This document shows, piece by piece, positions 53,162 to 62,488 of a stretch of DNA of 64,000 nt; positions within the stretch are counted from its first letter, which is position 1; every line of letters starts with the position of its first letter. The DNA comes from Candidatus Methanodesulfokora washburnensis (GTDB lineage: Archaea > Korarchaeota > Korarchaeia > Korarchaeales > Korarchaeaceae). Under the pieces are notes generated by a model. It searched no databases. It was not told where the DNA came from and worked only from the letters and a program-made list of their open reading frames with translations. Both the position numbers and the translations under genes were made by a program. The stretch spans positions 1 through 64,000 of the forward strand of contig NZ_RCOS01000113.1 of the NCBI RefSeq assembly GCF_003947435.1, read 5' to 3'.

Positions 53162-53892
53162 TAGACCCTACAAGGATATTCAAGGCATTTCAGATATCAA
53201 AAGAAAGAACTCCATACTCATCGCTTCATCCGATGACAAAATTCCTAATATTTTTGTCGTTTTTAGTGATCCCATTGCTAAGAGATGATATAATCTCACA
53301 ATTATCCATATTTCTGCTTCAAGTGCCTATTATGATCTGCTCAAAAACTGGAAAAAGAATAGGAGAAAGTCTTAAGGGGTCTTCTCTATTTCTCATAATG
53401 ATAATTGTACTCAATTATATATTTATAAGGGATCTTCTCTATAGTATAGCAATGGGATTGAGGCTGACAAACCTGCTTGTGGCTTCAGCCATTTTAATGG
53501 TAGCAACGAACCCAATGGAGATAGGGGATATTCTATTTATGATCAGAGTTCCGTATTATATAACCTTTTCATTTGTTATAGCTCTCAGATTTGTACCTGT
53601 CCTCGCAAGAGATGTTGAGAACATAGTTGCAGCTCAGAGAAGTAGGGGTATGAAGATCGCTACTGGAGGGCTTCTGAAAAGGGCGAGAAGCCTCATTCCT
53701 CTTCTTATTCCAATGATAATAATATCTATAAGGAGAAGCCAGCAGTTGAGCGAGGCTCTCGAGGTAAGAGCTTTTGGAAGTGGAAAAAGGAGTTTTTATT
53801 ACTCTTATAGATGGAGCTACTCTGATATAATTTTTATCTTGTATACTATTATATGTTGGATAGTTATAGTGAGAGGGTATCCTTTCCCCTAG
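53158..53892 (+). CDS. ecfT: ECF transporter transmembrane subunit EcfT
   Basis: Scaffold membrane protein of 244 residues with about five helices (HPMTKFLIFLSFLVIPLL..., NYIFIRDLLYSIAMGLR). It carries the two coupling-helix motifs of the family near the C-terminus, seen as AQRSRGM and LEVRAFGSG (A-R-G/S type). It links the ATPases to an S component; none lies beside it, so the module may serve S proteins elsewhere, such as 16384-16932. Followed by a 117-base gap. Confidence 0.9.
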   Translation: MIDPTRIFKAFQISKERTPYSSLHPMTKFLIFLSFLVIPLLRDDIISQLSIFLLQVPIMICSKTGKRIGESLKGSSLFLIMIIVLNYIFIRDLLYSIAMGLRLTNLLVASAILMVATNPMEIGDILFMIRVPYYITFSFVIALRFVPVLARDVENIVAAQRSRGMKIATGGLLKRARSLIPLLIPMIIISIRRSQQLSEALEVRAFGSGKRSFYYSYRWSYSDIIFILYTIICWIVIVRGYPFP

Positions 53893-54009
53893 TTCCACTC
53901 TAGATCTTCTAGGGCTTGAGGGGAATGGATGAGTTTTCCTCTCCACGAATTCACCTATGGAGGTGAAGGAGATGAAACAGCATGGTGTGTCTGCTGGAGA
54001 TTTATACAA

Positions 54010-55134
54010 TCAGAACCCACACATTTCCGGATCCCTGGGTTTCACAATCTCCCTCACGAATACCGTTGCATAAGATCCTGAATTCAAAAAGAAACTCATA
54101 AAAACAGTTTTTCCAAACACAAAAACCTTCAAATCTTTAGCTATGGAAATCCCTGGCCTCAATGATCCCAGAGAAGAGCATTCAGGGATCTCTTTTATAA
54201 GGAAGTCATCTAAACTGATATTATCCTCTTTCAACATCTCTTTGAGCAGTTTATCCATATATGGATTTTTCACTTTTGTATATGCTCCAGGTACTGGTAT
54301 AAGAAGAGTTCCCTCCTGCCTTCCATCATACCTCCTTACCCAACCATCCCTTCCTAGAACAAGATCTCCCTCCATCGGGTTAAGTTTATCTAAAGCCCTT
54401 TTGGAGAGAAGCTTGTTGAACAAAAATGATTGATAGGATTGCACAAGAATTCTCAAAATTCCCACTCCAACCGATCTAAGAGACCTTATGTAATCACTCT
54501 CAGGCGTTACCTTAAATCCCCTTTCCGCCAATGCTTCTAAAGCATCCTTAAATCTCCTCTGCAATATCATCCTTCCTATCTCATGGTTAAATGGTCTCTT
54601 ATACCCAAACCTCTGATATCCATAAAAATTTAAAAATCCTCTCGAGGCAAGTTTTGCTAGATTTACGGCTTTTTCAGGACAGGTCTCTCTAATCCCTATA
54701 ATGAATTTATTTCCCGATCCAATACCGGGAGCAAGAAACTTATCATATTTTCCCACCAATCTTATTGTAATTCCATCTCCTTTACAAAAACTTCTTCCCC
54801 TGACCTCGCTTGTAGCAAACTGAAAGGAGATCGATCTTTTATCCTTCATTCCGGCAAAACCAATTTTATCAACTCTTATCCCTAACAATGAAGATACAAC
54901 ACTCTTTAACCTGAGAAAATCCACTGGCATTGTCTTTGCAATAACATAGAGAAAATATCCCCCTTTTCCATCAAACCCATTCCTCATAGCCGAGGATGCT
55001 GTAATTCCATCCAAAACCTCGTCAACCAAGAAATCGCTCAATCTTCTCCGCAAATATCCACTTGAGAAATCATTAGTGAGGTAGCACATCATCCCAAGCT
55101 CTTTGTCTATATCAGGAGGTTCCAAATAGCTCAC
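54010..55134 (-). CDS. truD: tRNA pseudouridine synthase TruD
   Basis: Pseudouridine synthase of 374 residues (archaeal TruD/Pus7). The catalytic aspartate is in GFAGMKDKRSISFQ. NFYGYQRFG and an inserted TRUD domain follow, and the N-terminal segment DFLVDEVLDG is typical. It modifies U13 or U35 in archaeal tRNAs by family precedent. The start overlaps the pth2 stop by 4 bases. Confidence 0.93.
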   Translation of the reverse strand: MSYLEPPDIDKELGMMCYLTNDFSSGYLRRRLSDFLVDEVLDGITASSAMRNGFDGKGGYFLYVIAKTMPVDFLRLKSVVSSLLGIRVDKIGFAGMKDKRSISFQFATSEVRGRSFCKGDGITIRLVGKYDKFLAPGIGSGNKFIIGIRETCPEKAVNLAKLASRGFLNFYGYQRFGYKRPFNHEIGRMILQRRFKDALEALAERGFKVTPESDYIRSLRSVGVGILRILVQSYQSFLFNKLLSKRALDKLNPMEGDLVLGRDGWVRRYDGRQEGTLLIPVPGAYTKVKNPYMDKLLKEMLKEDNISLDDFLIKEIPECSSLGSLRPGISIAKDLKVFVFGKTVFMSFFLNSGSYATVFVREIVKPRDPEMCGF

Positions 55135-55487
55135 CTTAACAATTTCAATCCACCAGTTATTTTATCTATTCTCTCGGAGAGGTCTGGTCCTACGGCAACA
55201 GCTGTTGCAGTTCCGGGTGGTATCTCAGTTAGTCCGGCATCCCTGACCAGATAGCATGCTAGTCCAGAGGATTTAGCCTCCTCATAGATTTTCATAAGCT
55301 CCTCCTCAGACTTCACCTCAACAACGACCTTCTTGGATCCCTCCTCCTCCCAAATTTTGAGGAGATCCGGATATTTCTTCCTAGCTTCTTCGACAGCACC
55401 ACAAGCAGCATGAGCAACTTGAACAGCTATCTTTCCTCTACTCATTTCCAGATCAGTTCTAACTACTATAACTTGTTTGGTCCTCAT
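55131..55487 (-). CDS. pth2: peptidyl-tRNA hydrolase Pth2
   Basis: Pth2-fold enzyme of 118 residues that recycles peptidyl-tRNA. KQVIVVRTDLEMSRGKIAVQVAHAA contains the conserved K-x-A-x-Q-x-x-H-A block, and LVRDAGLTEIPPGTATAVAVGP closes the active site. It overlaps truD by 4 bases, pairing two tRNA-related genes, and is divergent from fen1. Confidence 0.96.
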   Translation of the reverse strand: MRTKQVIVVRTDLEMSRGKIAVQVAHAACGAVEEARKKYPDLLKIWEEEGSKKVVVEVKSEEELMKIYEEAKSSGLACYLVRDAGLTEIPPGTATAVAVGPDLSERIDKITGGLKLLR

Positions 55488-55507
55488 TATGTGAAGATCA
55501 TCAGTAA

Positions 55508-55540
55508 GGCTTAATTATATTGTGGGTTGTCTTTACTCAA
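55508..55540 (+). promoter_or_regulatory. fen1 promoter with leaderless start
   Basis: CTTAATTATATTG (about 55509-55521) lies some 25-28 bases before ATG 55540, so the predicted transcript begins at or near the start codon. No ribosome site is seen, which supports choosing 55540 over a start at 55522. Confidence 0.5.
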
Positions 55541-56565
55541 TGGGAGTAAAAATAGGAGATCTGGTGACAGCAGTTGAGATAGAAATAAAGGACCTCTCAG
55601 GAAAGAAAATAGCCATAGATGCTTTTAACACAATGTACCAATTTCTCTCGAAGATAAGACAGCCAGACGGCTCTCCTCTTATGACAAGCAAGGGGGAGAT
55701 AACCTCAGTTCATTCTGGCATACTTTACAGGACAGCAAACTTACTTGAGGATGGGATAATACCAGTTTATGTGTTTGATGGGGAGCCTCCTGAATTCAAA
55801 AGGGAAACTGTGGAGAAGAGGAGGGAGGAGAGAGACGAGGCAAAAAAGAAGTGGGAAGAAGCCCTAAAGATGGGAGATCTTGAGTCAGCGCAGAAGTATG
55901 CACAAGCAGCCCTCCTTCTCACAGAGGAAATGATAGAGGATGCAAAAAAGATACTGAAGTTGATGGGAGTTCCTGTTGTCCAAGCACCAAGCGAGGGAGA
56001 AGCTCAAGCAGCTCATATGGCTAGAAAAGGAGATGTATTTGCAGCAGCATCTCAGGATTATGATTCTCTCCTATTTGGCTCTCCAAGACTCGTGAGAAAT
56101 CTCACAATAACCGGAAAGAGGAAGCTTCCAGGAAAGGATGTCTATGTGGAAAATCCACCGGAGATAATAGAGCTGGAGAGGACTCTGTCGGACCTAGGAA
56201 TAACTAGAGAACAGCTGATAATAATTGGGATAATAGTAGGAACTGATTACAATCCAGACGGAATAAAAGGTTATGGGCCAAAAAGAGCTCTAGAGGTTGC
56301 TAAAAAATGCAAAAAGCCAGAAGACATAACTAGATTTGTTGAATGGAGTTTTGATATAAGTCCAGTAGACCTCTACAATTTCTTCTTAAATCCTCCTGTC
56401 ACGGATAGCTATAATGTGGACCTATCTCCACCAGACAAGGAGGGCCTAATAAGGTTCATGGTAGATGAGCATGAGTTCTCGGAGGATAGAGTGAGGAAAG
56501 TGGCTGAAAGAGTTGAGGAAAGCTTTAAGAGGGCTAGCTACAAGGGATTGGAAGCTTGGTTCTGA
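55540..56565 (+). CDS. fen1: flap endonuclease 1
   Basis: Structure-specific nuclease that trims 5' flaps in Okazaki-fragment maturation and repair. From ATG 55540 it has 341 residues and starts MGVKIGDLV, with the Gly2 that contacts DNA in FEN enzymes. Metal-site acids are in [24 protein letters not shown] and [29 protein letters not shown] is the H2TH motif. It ends with GLEAWF, a PCNA-interacting tail. Confidence 0.96.
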   Translation: MGVKIGDLVTAVEIEIKDLSGKKIAIDAFNTMYQFLSKIRQPDGSPLMTSKGEITSVHSGILYRTANLLEDGIIPVYVFDGEPPEFKRETVEKRREERDEAKKKWEEALKMGDLESAQKYAQAALLLTEEMIEDAKKILKLMGVPVVQAPSEGEAQAAHMARKGDVFAAASQDYDSLLFGSPRLVRNLTITGKRKLPGKDVYVENPPEIIELERTLSDLGITREQLIIIGIIVGTDYNPDGIKGYGPKRALEVAKKCKKPEDITRFVEWSFDISPVDLYNFFLNPPVTDSYNVDLSPPDKEGLIRFMVDEHEFSEDRVRKVAERVEESFKRASYKGLEAWF

Positions 56566-56602
56566 TATATTCCCTAGATTTCTTAGGGCTTATTAAGCAG
56601 CT

Positions 56603-56630
56603 TCACTGGATTTAGTCTTAAATTCAGTGA
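56603..56630. terminator. hairpin between convergent fen1 and MFS genes
   Basis: CACTGGATTTA (56604-56614) and TAAATTCAGTG (56619-56629) pair over 11 positions, one of them G-T, with loop GTCT, and T56603-A56630 extends it. AGCTTTTCTT follows. A smaller hairpin lies at 56572-56588 (CCCTA/TAGGG). It could end transcription from both sides. Confidence 0.45.
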
Positions 56631-56691
56631 GCTTTTCTTAACAAAATACAAAATCATTCCAAATCTTAAAAAGATATATACATATAGTGCA

Positions 56692-57894
56692 CTATCCTAT
56701 ATTCTCTTTTCTCAGTAATATGTAGATCATAAATATATAAAATAGGTAGATCAATCCTGTGGTAAATACAGGGGAGTCCAACCCCACGGCATCCATCATA
56801 ATACCTCCTATCTGGGCAGAGACAGAGTTGGGCAGGTTCCACAGAAGCTGTGAAATAGCATTAACAGTTCCTCTATCCCTGCTATCACAGCTCTTCATTA
56901 TAAGGGCTTGCCACAATGGGTTGACAGCATTCATCAGGATGTTCCTTGGTACTAGGATAGACAAAGCCATTGGAAAGTTGTGGGAATATGGAAGCATAAG
57001 GAGTAGTATAGTGGCAGAGAGCTGGGGTATGATAAGCCCTCTCATCATACCTATCTTCCTCACCATTATGGGAGCTGCTAAGTAGGCTAGAGATCCGGCT
57101 ATATTGCTGAGTAAATTTACTGATCCTATCGGACCTGACTCAACTGAGAATTTCTTGCTTAAGTAATATGGAAGCAGGGGTATTGCAAAACCAGCACCAA
57201 ACCCTATCAAGAAGTTCAAAAAGAAGAGCTTGGCTAGAAGCTTATTTATCCTAATTTTTCTTATATTCCAGGGCTCTGCTCTCTTATCCATGCTTTCTCT
57301 CACAAATATTACTGGTAGAGCAGACAGAAACATGAAAAAAGATGCTGAGATCAGCATAATCCTGTAAGATGAAAAATAGCTTCCTCCTAGTCTAACTAGG
57401 AACTCAGGAACCCAACCCAAGAGATTTCCAACACTCATACCGGCTGTTGAAAGGAAAAAGAACAAACTATAACCCTCCTCCATTCTATTCTCTGCCTTAT
57501 CTGCAAGCAGAGCTGATATAGATGGTCCCCCCAAACCCCAGGCAATTCCGCCAAGTACAGCTGATAGAGCCAAACTACTTACATCAGTGGATATAACCAC
57601 AATAAGCATAGAAAAAGCAGAAATCACAGAGCTTGCTATGACAGGACCTTTTTTGCCTGCAATATCGGAAATATATCCCCCTGGAACGACAAAAATGCTC
57701 ATTGTTATGCCGGATATTAAGGAATACATCCCAATTATCGTGCCAGAGTAGCCAACAGCTTTCAGGTAGAGTTGCCATATGGTGAAGTAGATGCCATTTC
57801 CTATGCCAAATATCAGCTCTGAAAGAATAACCAGCTTTGCATCTCTTCCAAGTTCTCTGTAAGATCCGATCCACTTAACCACAAAATCTCGCAT
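56692..57894 (-). CDS. MFS transporter
   Basis: Major facilitator permease of 400 residues with twelve hydrophobic helices. The loop between helices 2 and 3 shows PGGYISDIAGKKGPVIAS, the GxxxDxxGRK/R-type motif of the superfamily. Substrate unknown; drug or metabolite efflux is typical of this length. The gene ends against fen1 and follows a small winged-helix gene by 17 bases, so the latter may regulate it. Confidence 0.85.
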   Translation of the reverse strand: MRDFVVKWIGSYRELGRDAKLVILSELIFGIGNGIYFTIWQLYLKAVGYSGTIIGMYSLISGITMSIFVVPGGYISDIAGKKGPVIASSVISAFSMLIVVISTDVSSLALSAVLGGIAWGLGGPSISALLADKAENRMEEGYSLFFFLSTAGMSVGNLLGWVPEFLVRLGGSYFSSYRIMLISASFFMFLSALPVIFVRESMDKRAEPWNIRKIRINKLLAKLFFLNFLIGFGAGFAIPLLPYYLSKKFSVESGPIGSVNLLSNIAGSLAYLAAPIMVRKIGMMRGLIIPQLSATILLLMLPYSHNFPMALSILVPRNILMNAVNPLWQALIMKSCDSRDRGTVNAISQLLWNLPNSVSAQIGGIMMDAVGLDSPVFTTGLIYLFYIFMIYILLRKENIG

Positions 57895-57911
57895 TTATCA
57901 ACCTCTAAGAA

Positions 57912-58160
57912 TCACTCCTCATCCGGTGTAAGAAAGCTAGTTCCCTCAGCAAGCTCTACATTTAAAATACCTTTCTTTGATCCCTCATAAACTCTTATCT
58001 TTCCATTCAGCTCAAGTTTCATCAGAGCCTTTTCCACATCGGATATTGAGATCAGAGGGTCTATAGCTCTAGCCTTCTCATATATCTCCTGCTCTGTCAT
58101 CACTCGTCTCTCCTCCTTCAGTATCTGATACACTATATACCAAGACGGAAATCTAGGCAT
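57912..58160 (-). CDS. small winged-helix-like protein
   Basis: An 82-residue protein predicted as a compact winged helix: YIVYQILKEERRVMTEQEIYEKARA, SDVEKALMKLELNGKIRVYEG (recognition helix and wing), and an acidic tail. Family not firmly recognised. A TATA-like run near 58176-58190 on this strand suggests a leaderless mRNA. The MFS gene follows by 17 bases; a local regulator role is a guess. Confidence 0.6.
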   Translation of the reverse strand: MPRFPSWYIVYQILKEERRVMTEQEIYEKARAIDPLISISDVEKALMKLELNGKIRVYEGSKKGILNVELAEGTSFLTPDEE

Positions 58161-58208
58161 CTTATACCACTGCTTCTACAATATATATATAACTTTACTA
58201 ACTGCTTT

Positions 58209-58475
58209 TTATACTCTGCTTATTCTGTCCAGCTCGAAGGAGCTTATTCCCTTTACTTCTCCGAGTATCTGTTCGACCTTATCGGAGATCTCCTCCTTAT
58301 CTGGGCCCACTAGGAAAAGTTCTAGCTGTGATACACCAAATCCTATTGGTTCCTCTCTATAATCAGCTACCTCCACACCAAACTCCCCAAATCTCTTTTT
58401 GAGCTCTTCTACTATATCAGAAGGCTTTCTCTCACCATCCAAAATTGCCCTAAACACTAAACCAAGTTTTCCCAT
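58209..58475 (-). CDS. ef1b: elongation factor 1-beta (aEF1B)
   Basis: Guanine nucleotide exchange factor for aEF1A, 88 residues from the ATG at 58475 (MGKLGLVFRAI) with GGTGA ahead; the frame opens further to 58517. DYREEPIGFGVSQLELFLVGPD is the family core. The zinc-ribbon gene upstream is the usual neighbour in archaea. Confidence 0.93.
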   Translation of the reverse strand: MGKLGLVFRAILDGERKPSDIVEELKKRFGEFGVEVADYREEPIGFGVSQLELFLVGPDKEEISDKVEQILGEVKGISSFELDRISRV

Positions 58476-58486
58476 GAAAATCACCC

Positions 58487-58696
58487 TTAAGGTCCTCTGA
58501 ATCCACAAGCTGGGCATACATAGTCATTTACATGCTCCCTGCACTTGTTACATCTAACTATCTTAGCTTCTCCACAGTTAGGGCACTTGAATACGACGAC
58601 GTTTTTCTCATATGTCACTCTTCTACCGCATGACACGCAGTAAAGCTCCTCATCAGCCCTCACTAACTCGATCTTCATCATTCTAGCCGTGCTCAT
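58487..58696 (-). CDS. zinc-ribbon RNA-binding protein
   Basis: A 69-residue protein with four CxxC pairs: CVSCGRR, CPNCG, CNKC and CPACG, enough for two zinc sites. This matches the archaeal small Zn-ribbon protein (COG2888-like) commonly upstream of aEF1B, with a likely role near translation. ATG codons at residues 6 and 7 are alternative starts. Its first 14 bases overlap the end of the CWB2-like gene. Confidence 0.85.
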   Translation of the reverse strand: MSTARMMKIELVRADEELYCVSCGRRVTYEKNVVVFKCPNCGEAKIVRCNKCREHVNDYVCPACGFRGP

Positions 58697-59705
58697 GTGA
58701 CCTCTCTCCCTTGCCTGAAGCTAGACCGGATGCAGATATAAAGTTCTCTGTCAACCTAACAACAAAAGTCTTGCCAACCCTTTCCCTCTCCAGGACTTTT
58801 CTGTCGACAAGATCAGACACTATTCTGCTTATCTTCGGCCTTGAAAAGCCGGTAACCTCTGATAAATCATCTTGGCTTATCTCTTTTCTCCCCGAAACAA
58901 TTTCTATTATTCTTCTCTCGTCTGGAGAGAAGAACTGGAGTATGTCCGAAGCCTTTCTTCTCCTGTTCAGCATCACGATAGCAAACAAAATTAAAGATGA
59001 GATTAGAATTACAATGACAAGAATTATATGGATGTTGCCAGATGTTTCTTCAGATCTACTATGCCCCACTGTTACATTTACAGATCCCATTTCTATCACC
59101 TCAATTCCTAGTGATTTTATCTCGCTCATCATCCTGCTGCTGAGGCTCTGGTCAATTACGTAAACTGTTTTTACTGAGTTCATCTGATGCAACAAGTCCC
59201 CCAAATTTGGGAGCGAACCATTTGAGGAGTACACTATCGGGGCTGATTTATTCATGGATAGAAGGAGGGCTGGAAGGTAAAGCTCTGGTCTCAGGCCGTC
59301 AACTATTATCAAGCTGTTTGCATCCCTCCAATAATAGGTAGCCAGGTTTATGGAGGTCTCAACTCTGTTTACTCCTCCTATTCTCTCAGCAGTAGCTATC
59401 TCGCTAAGCCTTCTGTAGAAATCCTCCGGTATTGCATTTGGCTGTCCTATAACCAGCACTCTGATGTTCTTCTTGAATTGAGAAAGTCCCTCAATCATGC
59501 TGATTATTTCCCCATCATTCTGCCCTGGAAATAGGAGAAGGACCATGGATCCTGTTTTTTTGGCATATGCTGTTGCCACGGTCCAGTCCGGATATATATC
59601 CCCTCTCACTATTATAACATCATACGGGTTGCTCTGAGCTACTACTATGAGGAGGTTCAGCATTATCAGAAGCATTAGCAGAAGAGAGAACCTCATTTCA
59701 ATCAC
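58683..59705 (-). CDS. membrane-spanning CWB2-like sensor with cytoplasmic winged helix
   Basis: A 340-residue protein with an N-terminal signal or anchor (about 6-24), then an extracytoplasmic region with cell-wall-binding-2-like repeats (YPDWTVATAYAKKTGS, GGVNRVETSINLATYYW). A transmembrane helix follows (about 228-247), then a MarR-like winged helix (about 262-330, ISQDDLSEVTGFSRPKISRIVSDLV). This looks like a one-component membrane transcription regulator reading an envelope signal. Ligand and targets unknown. It may be co-transcribed with the zinc ribbon and aEF1B genes. Confidence 0.7.
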   Translation of the reverse strand: MIEMRFSLLLMLLIMLNLLIVVAQSNPYDVIIVRGDIYPDWTVATAYAKKTGSMVLLLFPGQNDGEIISMIEGLSQFKKNIRVLVIGQPNAIPEDFYRRLSEIATAERIGGVNRVETSINLATYYWRDANSLIIVDGLRPELYLPALLLSMNKSAPIVYSSNGSLPNLGDLLHQMNSVKTVYVIDQSLSSRMMSEIKSLGIEVIEMGSVNVTVGHSRSEETSGNIHIILVIVILISSLILFAIVMLNRRRKASDILQFFSPDERRIIEIVSGRKEISQDDLSEVTGFSRPKISRIVSDLVDRKVLERERVGKTFVVRLTENFISASGLASGKGERSHEHG

Positions 59706-59716
59706 TTCTTAATTAA

Positions 59717-59791
59717 TGGGCCCGCGGGGATTCGAACCCCGGACCTTCCGCTTATCAGGCGGACGCTCTAACCAGGCTGAGCCACGGGCCC
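59717..59791 (-). tRNA. tRNA-Ile (anticodon GAT)
   Basis: Acceptor GGGCCCG/CGGGCCC; D arm GCTCAGCCTGGTTAGAGC; anticodon stem TCCGC/GCGGA with loop CTGATAA gives GAT; T arm CGGGG-TTCGAAT-CCCCG. Discriminator A, no intron. 17 bases from tRNA-Ala; the two are probably one transcript. Confidence 0.95.
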
Positions 59792-59808
59792 TCCAAACCA
59801 TGATTAAG

Positions 59809-59882
59809 TGGACCGAGGGGGATTCGAACCCCCGACCTCTGCCTTGCGAAGGCAGCGCGCTACCAGACTGCGCCACCGGCCC
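59809..59882 (-). tRNA. tRNA-Ala (anticodon CGC)
   Basis: Acceptor GGGCCGG against TCGGTCC includes the G3-U70 wobble that marks tRNA-Ala. The anticodon stem CTGCC/GGCAG with loop TTCGCAA gives CGC; T arm GGGGG-TTCGAAT-CCCCC. Discriminator A, no intron. Confidence 0.93.
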
Positions 59883-59927
59883 CTCTATTAGCTACCATCC
59901 AAAATAAAAATCTCCTTATTTTTATAA

Positions 59928-61169
59928 TTAAACTACCTCATATCTAAGTATTGCAGCTATTCCTCCAAAGGCTCTTAGCTGTTGACCCCACTCGGTTCCT
60001 GCTGATATCACATATATCGATGCTCTTGTCTCCTTGGCTAGCTCCTCTATATAGTCAACGATATCCCTCTCCTCTATATCAAATGATGTCGCCTTGCAGT
60101 TAGGACAGACCCAGCTCTCAGAGTACATTCTCTCTAAACTCTCTTTATCAACGTATTTAACCTCCTCATACTTACAATTTAAGCACCTTCTTCTCGCTAA
60201 GAAGATGTTTATGTCCTCCAGAAGTAGTACTTCTTCCACAGAACCGTTTTTAAGTTGTTCTATCACGCTTTCTATTCCATAAGTGACGATATTTGGCTTC
60301 TTTGAGAGCAATGCAAGAAATTTCTCTACCTCTTGCTTCTCCCTGAATATGGATGCTTCCTTCATGAGCTCCTCCGACTTAGATATAAGCTCCCTTATCC
60401 CTTGGCTCTCTGTGTAAGATGTCGGTATGTTTCCCAATATCTTCTGCTTTAATCTGTAATCCAAGTAGTCACCTGAGGCAAACTCCTCTCTTGCATCCCC
60501 CGGACCACCTATTATCAACCCCTCAAGTTCATTTAGCATGGGAACGAATATCTTGTTTGCCTCCTCGCCAACCTTATTGTAGAAGTGCTGTACTCTTTCC
60601 TCTCTTATTCTCTCAAATCTCCTTTGGCTTTGTCCTCCAGCACTGTGTTTCGGTGGTATATCAGAGCTTAGCTCAGATACTATCTCGTAAGAGGAGCCTC
60701 TAAGCACGGCAATAGTAGCCCCCCCTCTATCCATCACTATCAACCCATACGCCTTCTTCTCCTTGGTCATGTCTAAGAGGGGCTCTAGATAGAACTCATG
60801 ATCACAGATGTATCTGAAAGATTGGACAGGTTCAGGAGGCTCCACAACATAGATCTCAATTTTTTCAGTTCCTCTCTCAGATCCTCTAGGTATGGCCCCA
60901 CAAAACACCACAAGACCATTGTCGGGAACTTTTCTGTAGAGCTTAAGCCTCTGAATTATGCTTTCTATTGCGCTCTGCACATTTTTCCTTGTAAGCTTGT
61001 CCTTTATATTCCCTGCTTGATCGTACTCCTGTCTAAGATACTTTATCACATCGTATATATTTCGCCCTGGAGGGATGTAGAGGGATATGAGCTCTGTCCC
61101 TCTCCCCCTCTTGGACTTCAGGTTCTCAAGCAACCTCTTGAAGTTGTACATTGTCAGCTGTTCCAGCAA
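59928..61169 (-). CDS. prf1: peptide chain release factor aRF1
   Basis: Class I release factor of 413 residues reading all three stop codons. The GGQ peptidyl-tRNA hydrolysis loop is in SAGGQSQRRFERIREE. The codon-reading motif is NIKDK, a variant of eukaryal NIKS. YxCxxxF-type elements lie in the N-domain. A C-terminal zinc-ribbon part shows CLNCKYEE and CPNCKATS (about 330-370). Residue 7 (MYNFKRLLEN) is an alternative start. Confidence 0.94.
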   Translation of the reverse strand: MLEQLTMYNFKRLLENLKSKRGRGTELISLYIPPGRNIYDVIKYLRQEYDQAGNIKDKLTRKNVQSAIESIIQRLKLYRKVPDNGLVVFCGAIPRGSERGTEKIEIYVVEPPEPVQSFRYICDHEFYLEPLLDMTKEKKAYGLIVMDRGGATIAVLRGSSYEIVSELSSDIPPKHSAGGQSQRRFERIREERVQHFYNKVGEEANKIFVPMLNELEGLIIGGPGDAREEFASGDYLDYRLKQKILGNIPTSYTESQGIRELISKSEELMKEASIFREKQEVEKFLALLSKKPNIVTYGIESVIEQLKNGSVEEVLLLEDINIFLARRRCLNCKYEEVKYVDKESLERMYSESWVCPNCKATSFDIEERDIVDYIEELAKETRASIYVISAGTEWGQQLRAFGGIAAILRYEVV

Positions 61170-61246
61170 AGGAAACCACCCATCTTTTCATCCTTTTCAT
61201 CCCTTTCTCAGAATAGGTTAAAAAACTTGGTGCTTCACATAGGCTG

Positions 61247-62488
61247 ATGATAGTCCTCTTCGAGGATGAGGGATATGTGAAGCTGAGGCCCATCTCAGAG
61301 CTGAATGCCATACCAACTTTTATTCTAGGAGCCATTTCGCTGGAAAAAAGGATAGAAAAAGTGTTTAAAGAAAAACCTGTGCTTCTTTTGAGGGAATATC
61401 TTGTGGAGAAGTACTCTGAGCTTGGATACAATGTTAAACCAGTGACCGACGAAAAAACTATATTCATAAACTCTAGAACAATTGCTACCTCAGAGGCAGA
61501 ATCTCTTTTAAACTTAGGAGAAGGGGAGGCAGTCCTGAAAGGAGGCAGTATAGTGGCGGCATGTCTCCCAAAAAAAGTGGCTAAAGATGTAATAGAGAGT
61601 TACTCTCCTGAAAAAATAAATAAAATCTTGCTTAAAAATTCAGTAAAAAGAAGAGAACTTGAAATAAATCTAATAGAATATCCATGGGATATTATATCGA
61701 AAGGATTGAAGCTTCTGAAGGAGGATCTTATGGGAATAGACGGAAGCAGGATACCCGAAGAAGTCAGAGTGATAGGACACAACAATGTGTTCTTGGATGA
61801 GGAGGCCGAAATACAAGGTCTTGTGACAATAGATGTAAGGGAAGGGCCAGTTATCATAGAAAAAGCGGAAGTGGAGTCCTTCTCGTATCTATCGGGTCCT
61901 CTTATAATTAAAAAAGGCTCGAAGATATTTTCAGGAGCTCGAATAGATTCCTCCTACATAGGGGAGGTCACCAGAGTTGGAGGAGAGGTAAGTTCATCCT
62001 TTATCATGCCCTTCTCGAATAAAAGGCATTTTGGATTTCTTGGTCATAGTTATGTCTGTAGCTGGACAAACATAGGTGCGGGAGCTGTTACATCAAATCT
62101 AAAGAATACTTATGGAGAGATAAGGAAGAAGACAAGCACTGGAGTTTTACAAACTGGAATGGAAAAGCTGGGGAGCTTTTTTGGGCAGCATTCAAAGATA
62201 TCTGTAGGAACCATGCTCTTTAGTGCAACTTACGTTGGCACAGCGTCCCATGCAATGGGCTTTGTTTTGGAGGATATACCCCCCTTCATCATTTATAGAG
62301 GTCATGGAGTTGCTGATGAGCTAGAAATAAGCTCAGCAATAAGGACTTATGAGAGGATGGCTTCAAGAAGGAACGTTGAACCAAGCAAAGGAGAAATAAA
62401 AGCTTTGAGATCTCTATTTGATATGACCTCGGAGGAGAGAGCTGAATTTCTGAAGAAGAAGCCGGGTGGGGGATTCGAACCCCCGTAA
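61247..62488 (+). CDS. GlmU-like nucleotidyltransferase-fold protein with beta-helix domain
   Basis: A 413-residue protein. The N-terminal 170 residues resemble a degenerate nucleotidyltransferase (no clear G-x-G-x-R loop); residues about 185-350 form a left-handed beta helix (VIEKAEVESFSYLSGPLIIK, WTNIGAGAVTSNLK). The GAGAVTSNL block is typical of GlmU acetyl/uridyltransferase relatives. Activity uncertain. The stop codon at 62486-62488 lies inside tRNA-Cys on the other strand, so the last nine codons are antisense to that tRNA. Confidence 0.75.
   Translation: MIVLFEDEGYVKLRPISELNAIPTFILGAISLEKRIEKVFKEKPVLLLREYLVEKYSELGYNVKPVTDEKTIFINSRTIATSEAESLLNLGEGEAVLKGGSIVAACLPKKVAKDVIESYSPEKINKILLKNSVKRRELEINLIEYPWDIISKGLKLLKEDLMGIDGSRIPEEVRVIGHNNVFLDEEAEIQGLVTIDVREGPVIIEKAEVESFSYLSGPLIIKKGSKIFSGARIDSSYIGEVTRVGGEVSSSFIMPFSNKRHFGFLGHSYVCSWTNIGAGAVTSNLKNTYGEIRKKTSTGVLQTGMEKLGSFFGQHSKISVGTMLFSATYVGTASHAMGFVLEDIPPFIIYRGHGVADELEISSAIRTYERMASRRNVEPSKGEIKALRSLFDMTSEERAEFLKKKPGGGFEPP

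Noticed and set aside
59716-59907. 63-residue + strand ORF over tRNA-Ile and tRNA-Ala
   Set aside because: The sequence (GFEPRTFRL-like, EGDSNPRPLP) is the known artefact of translating tRNA T arms in antisense.
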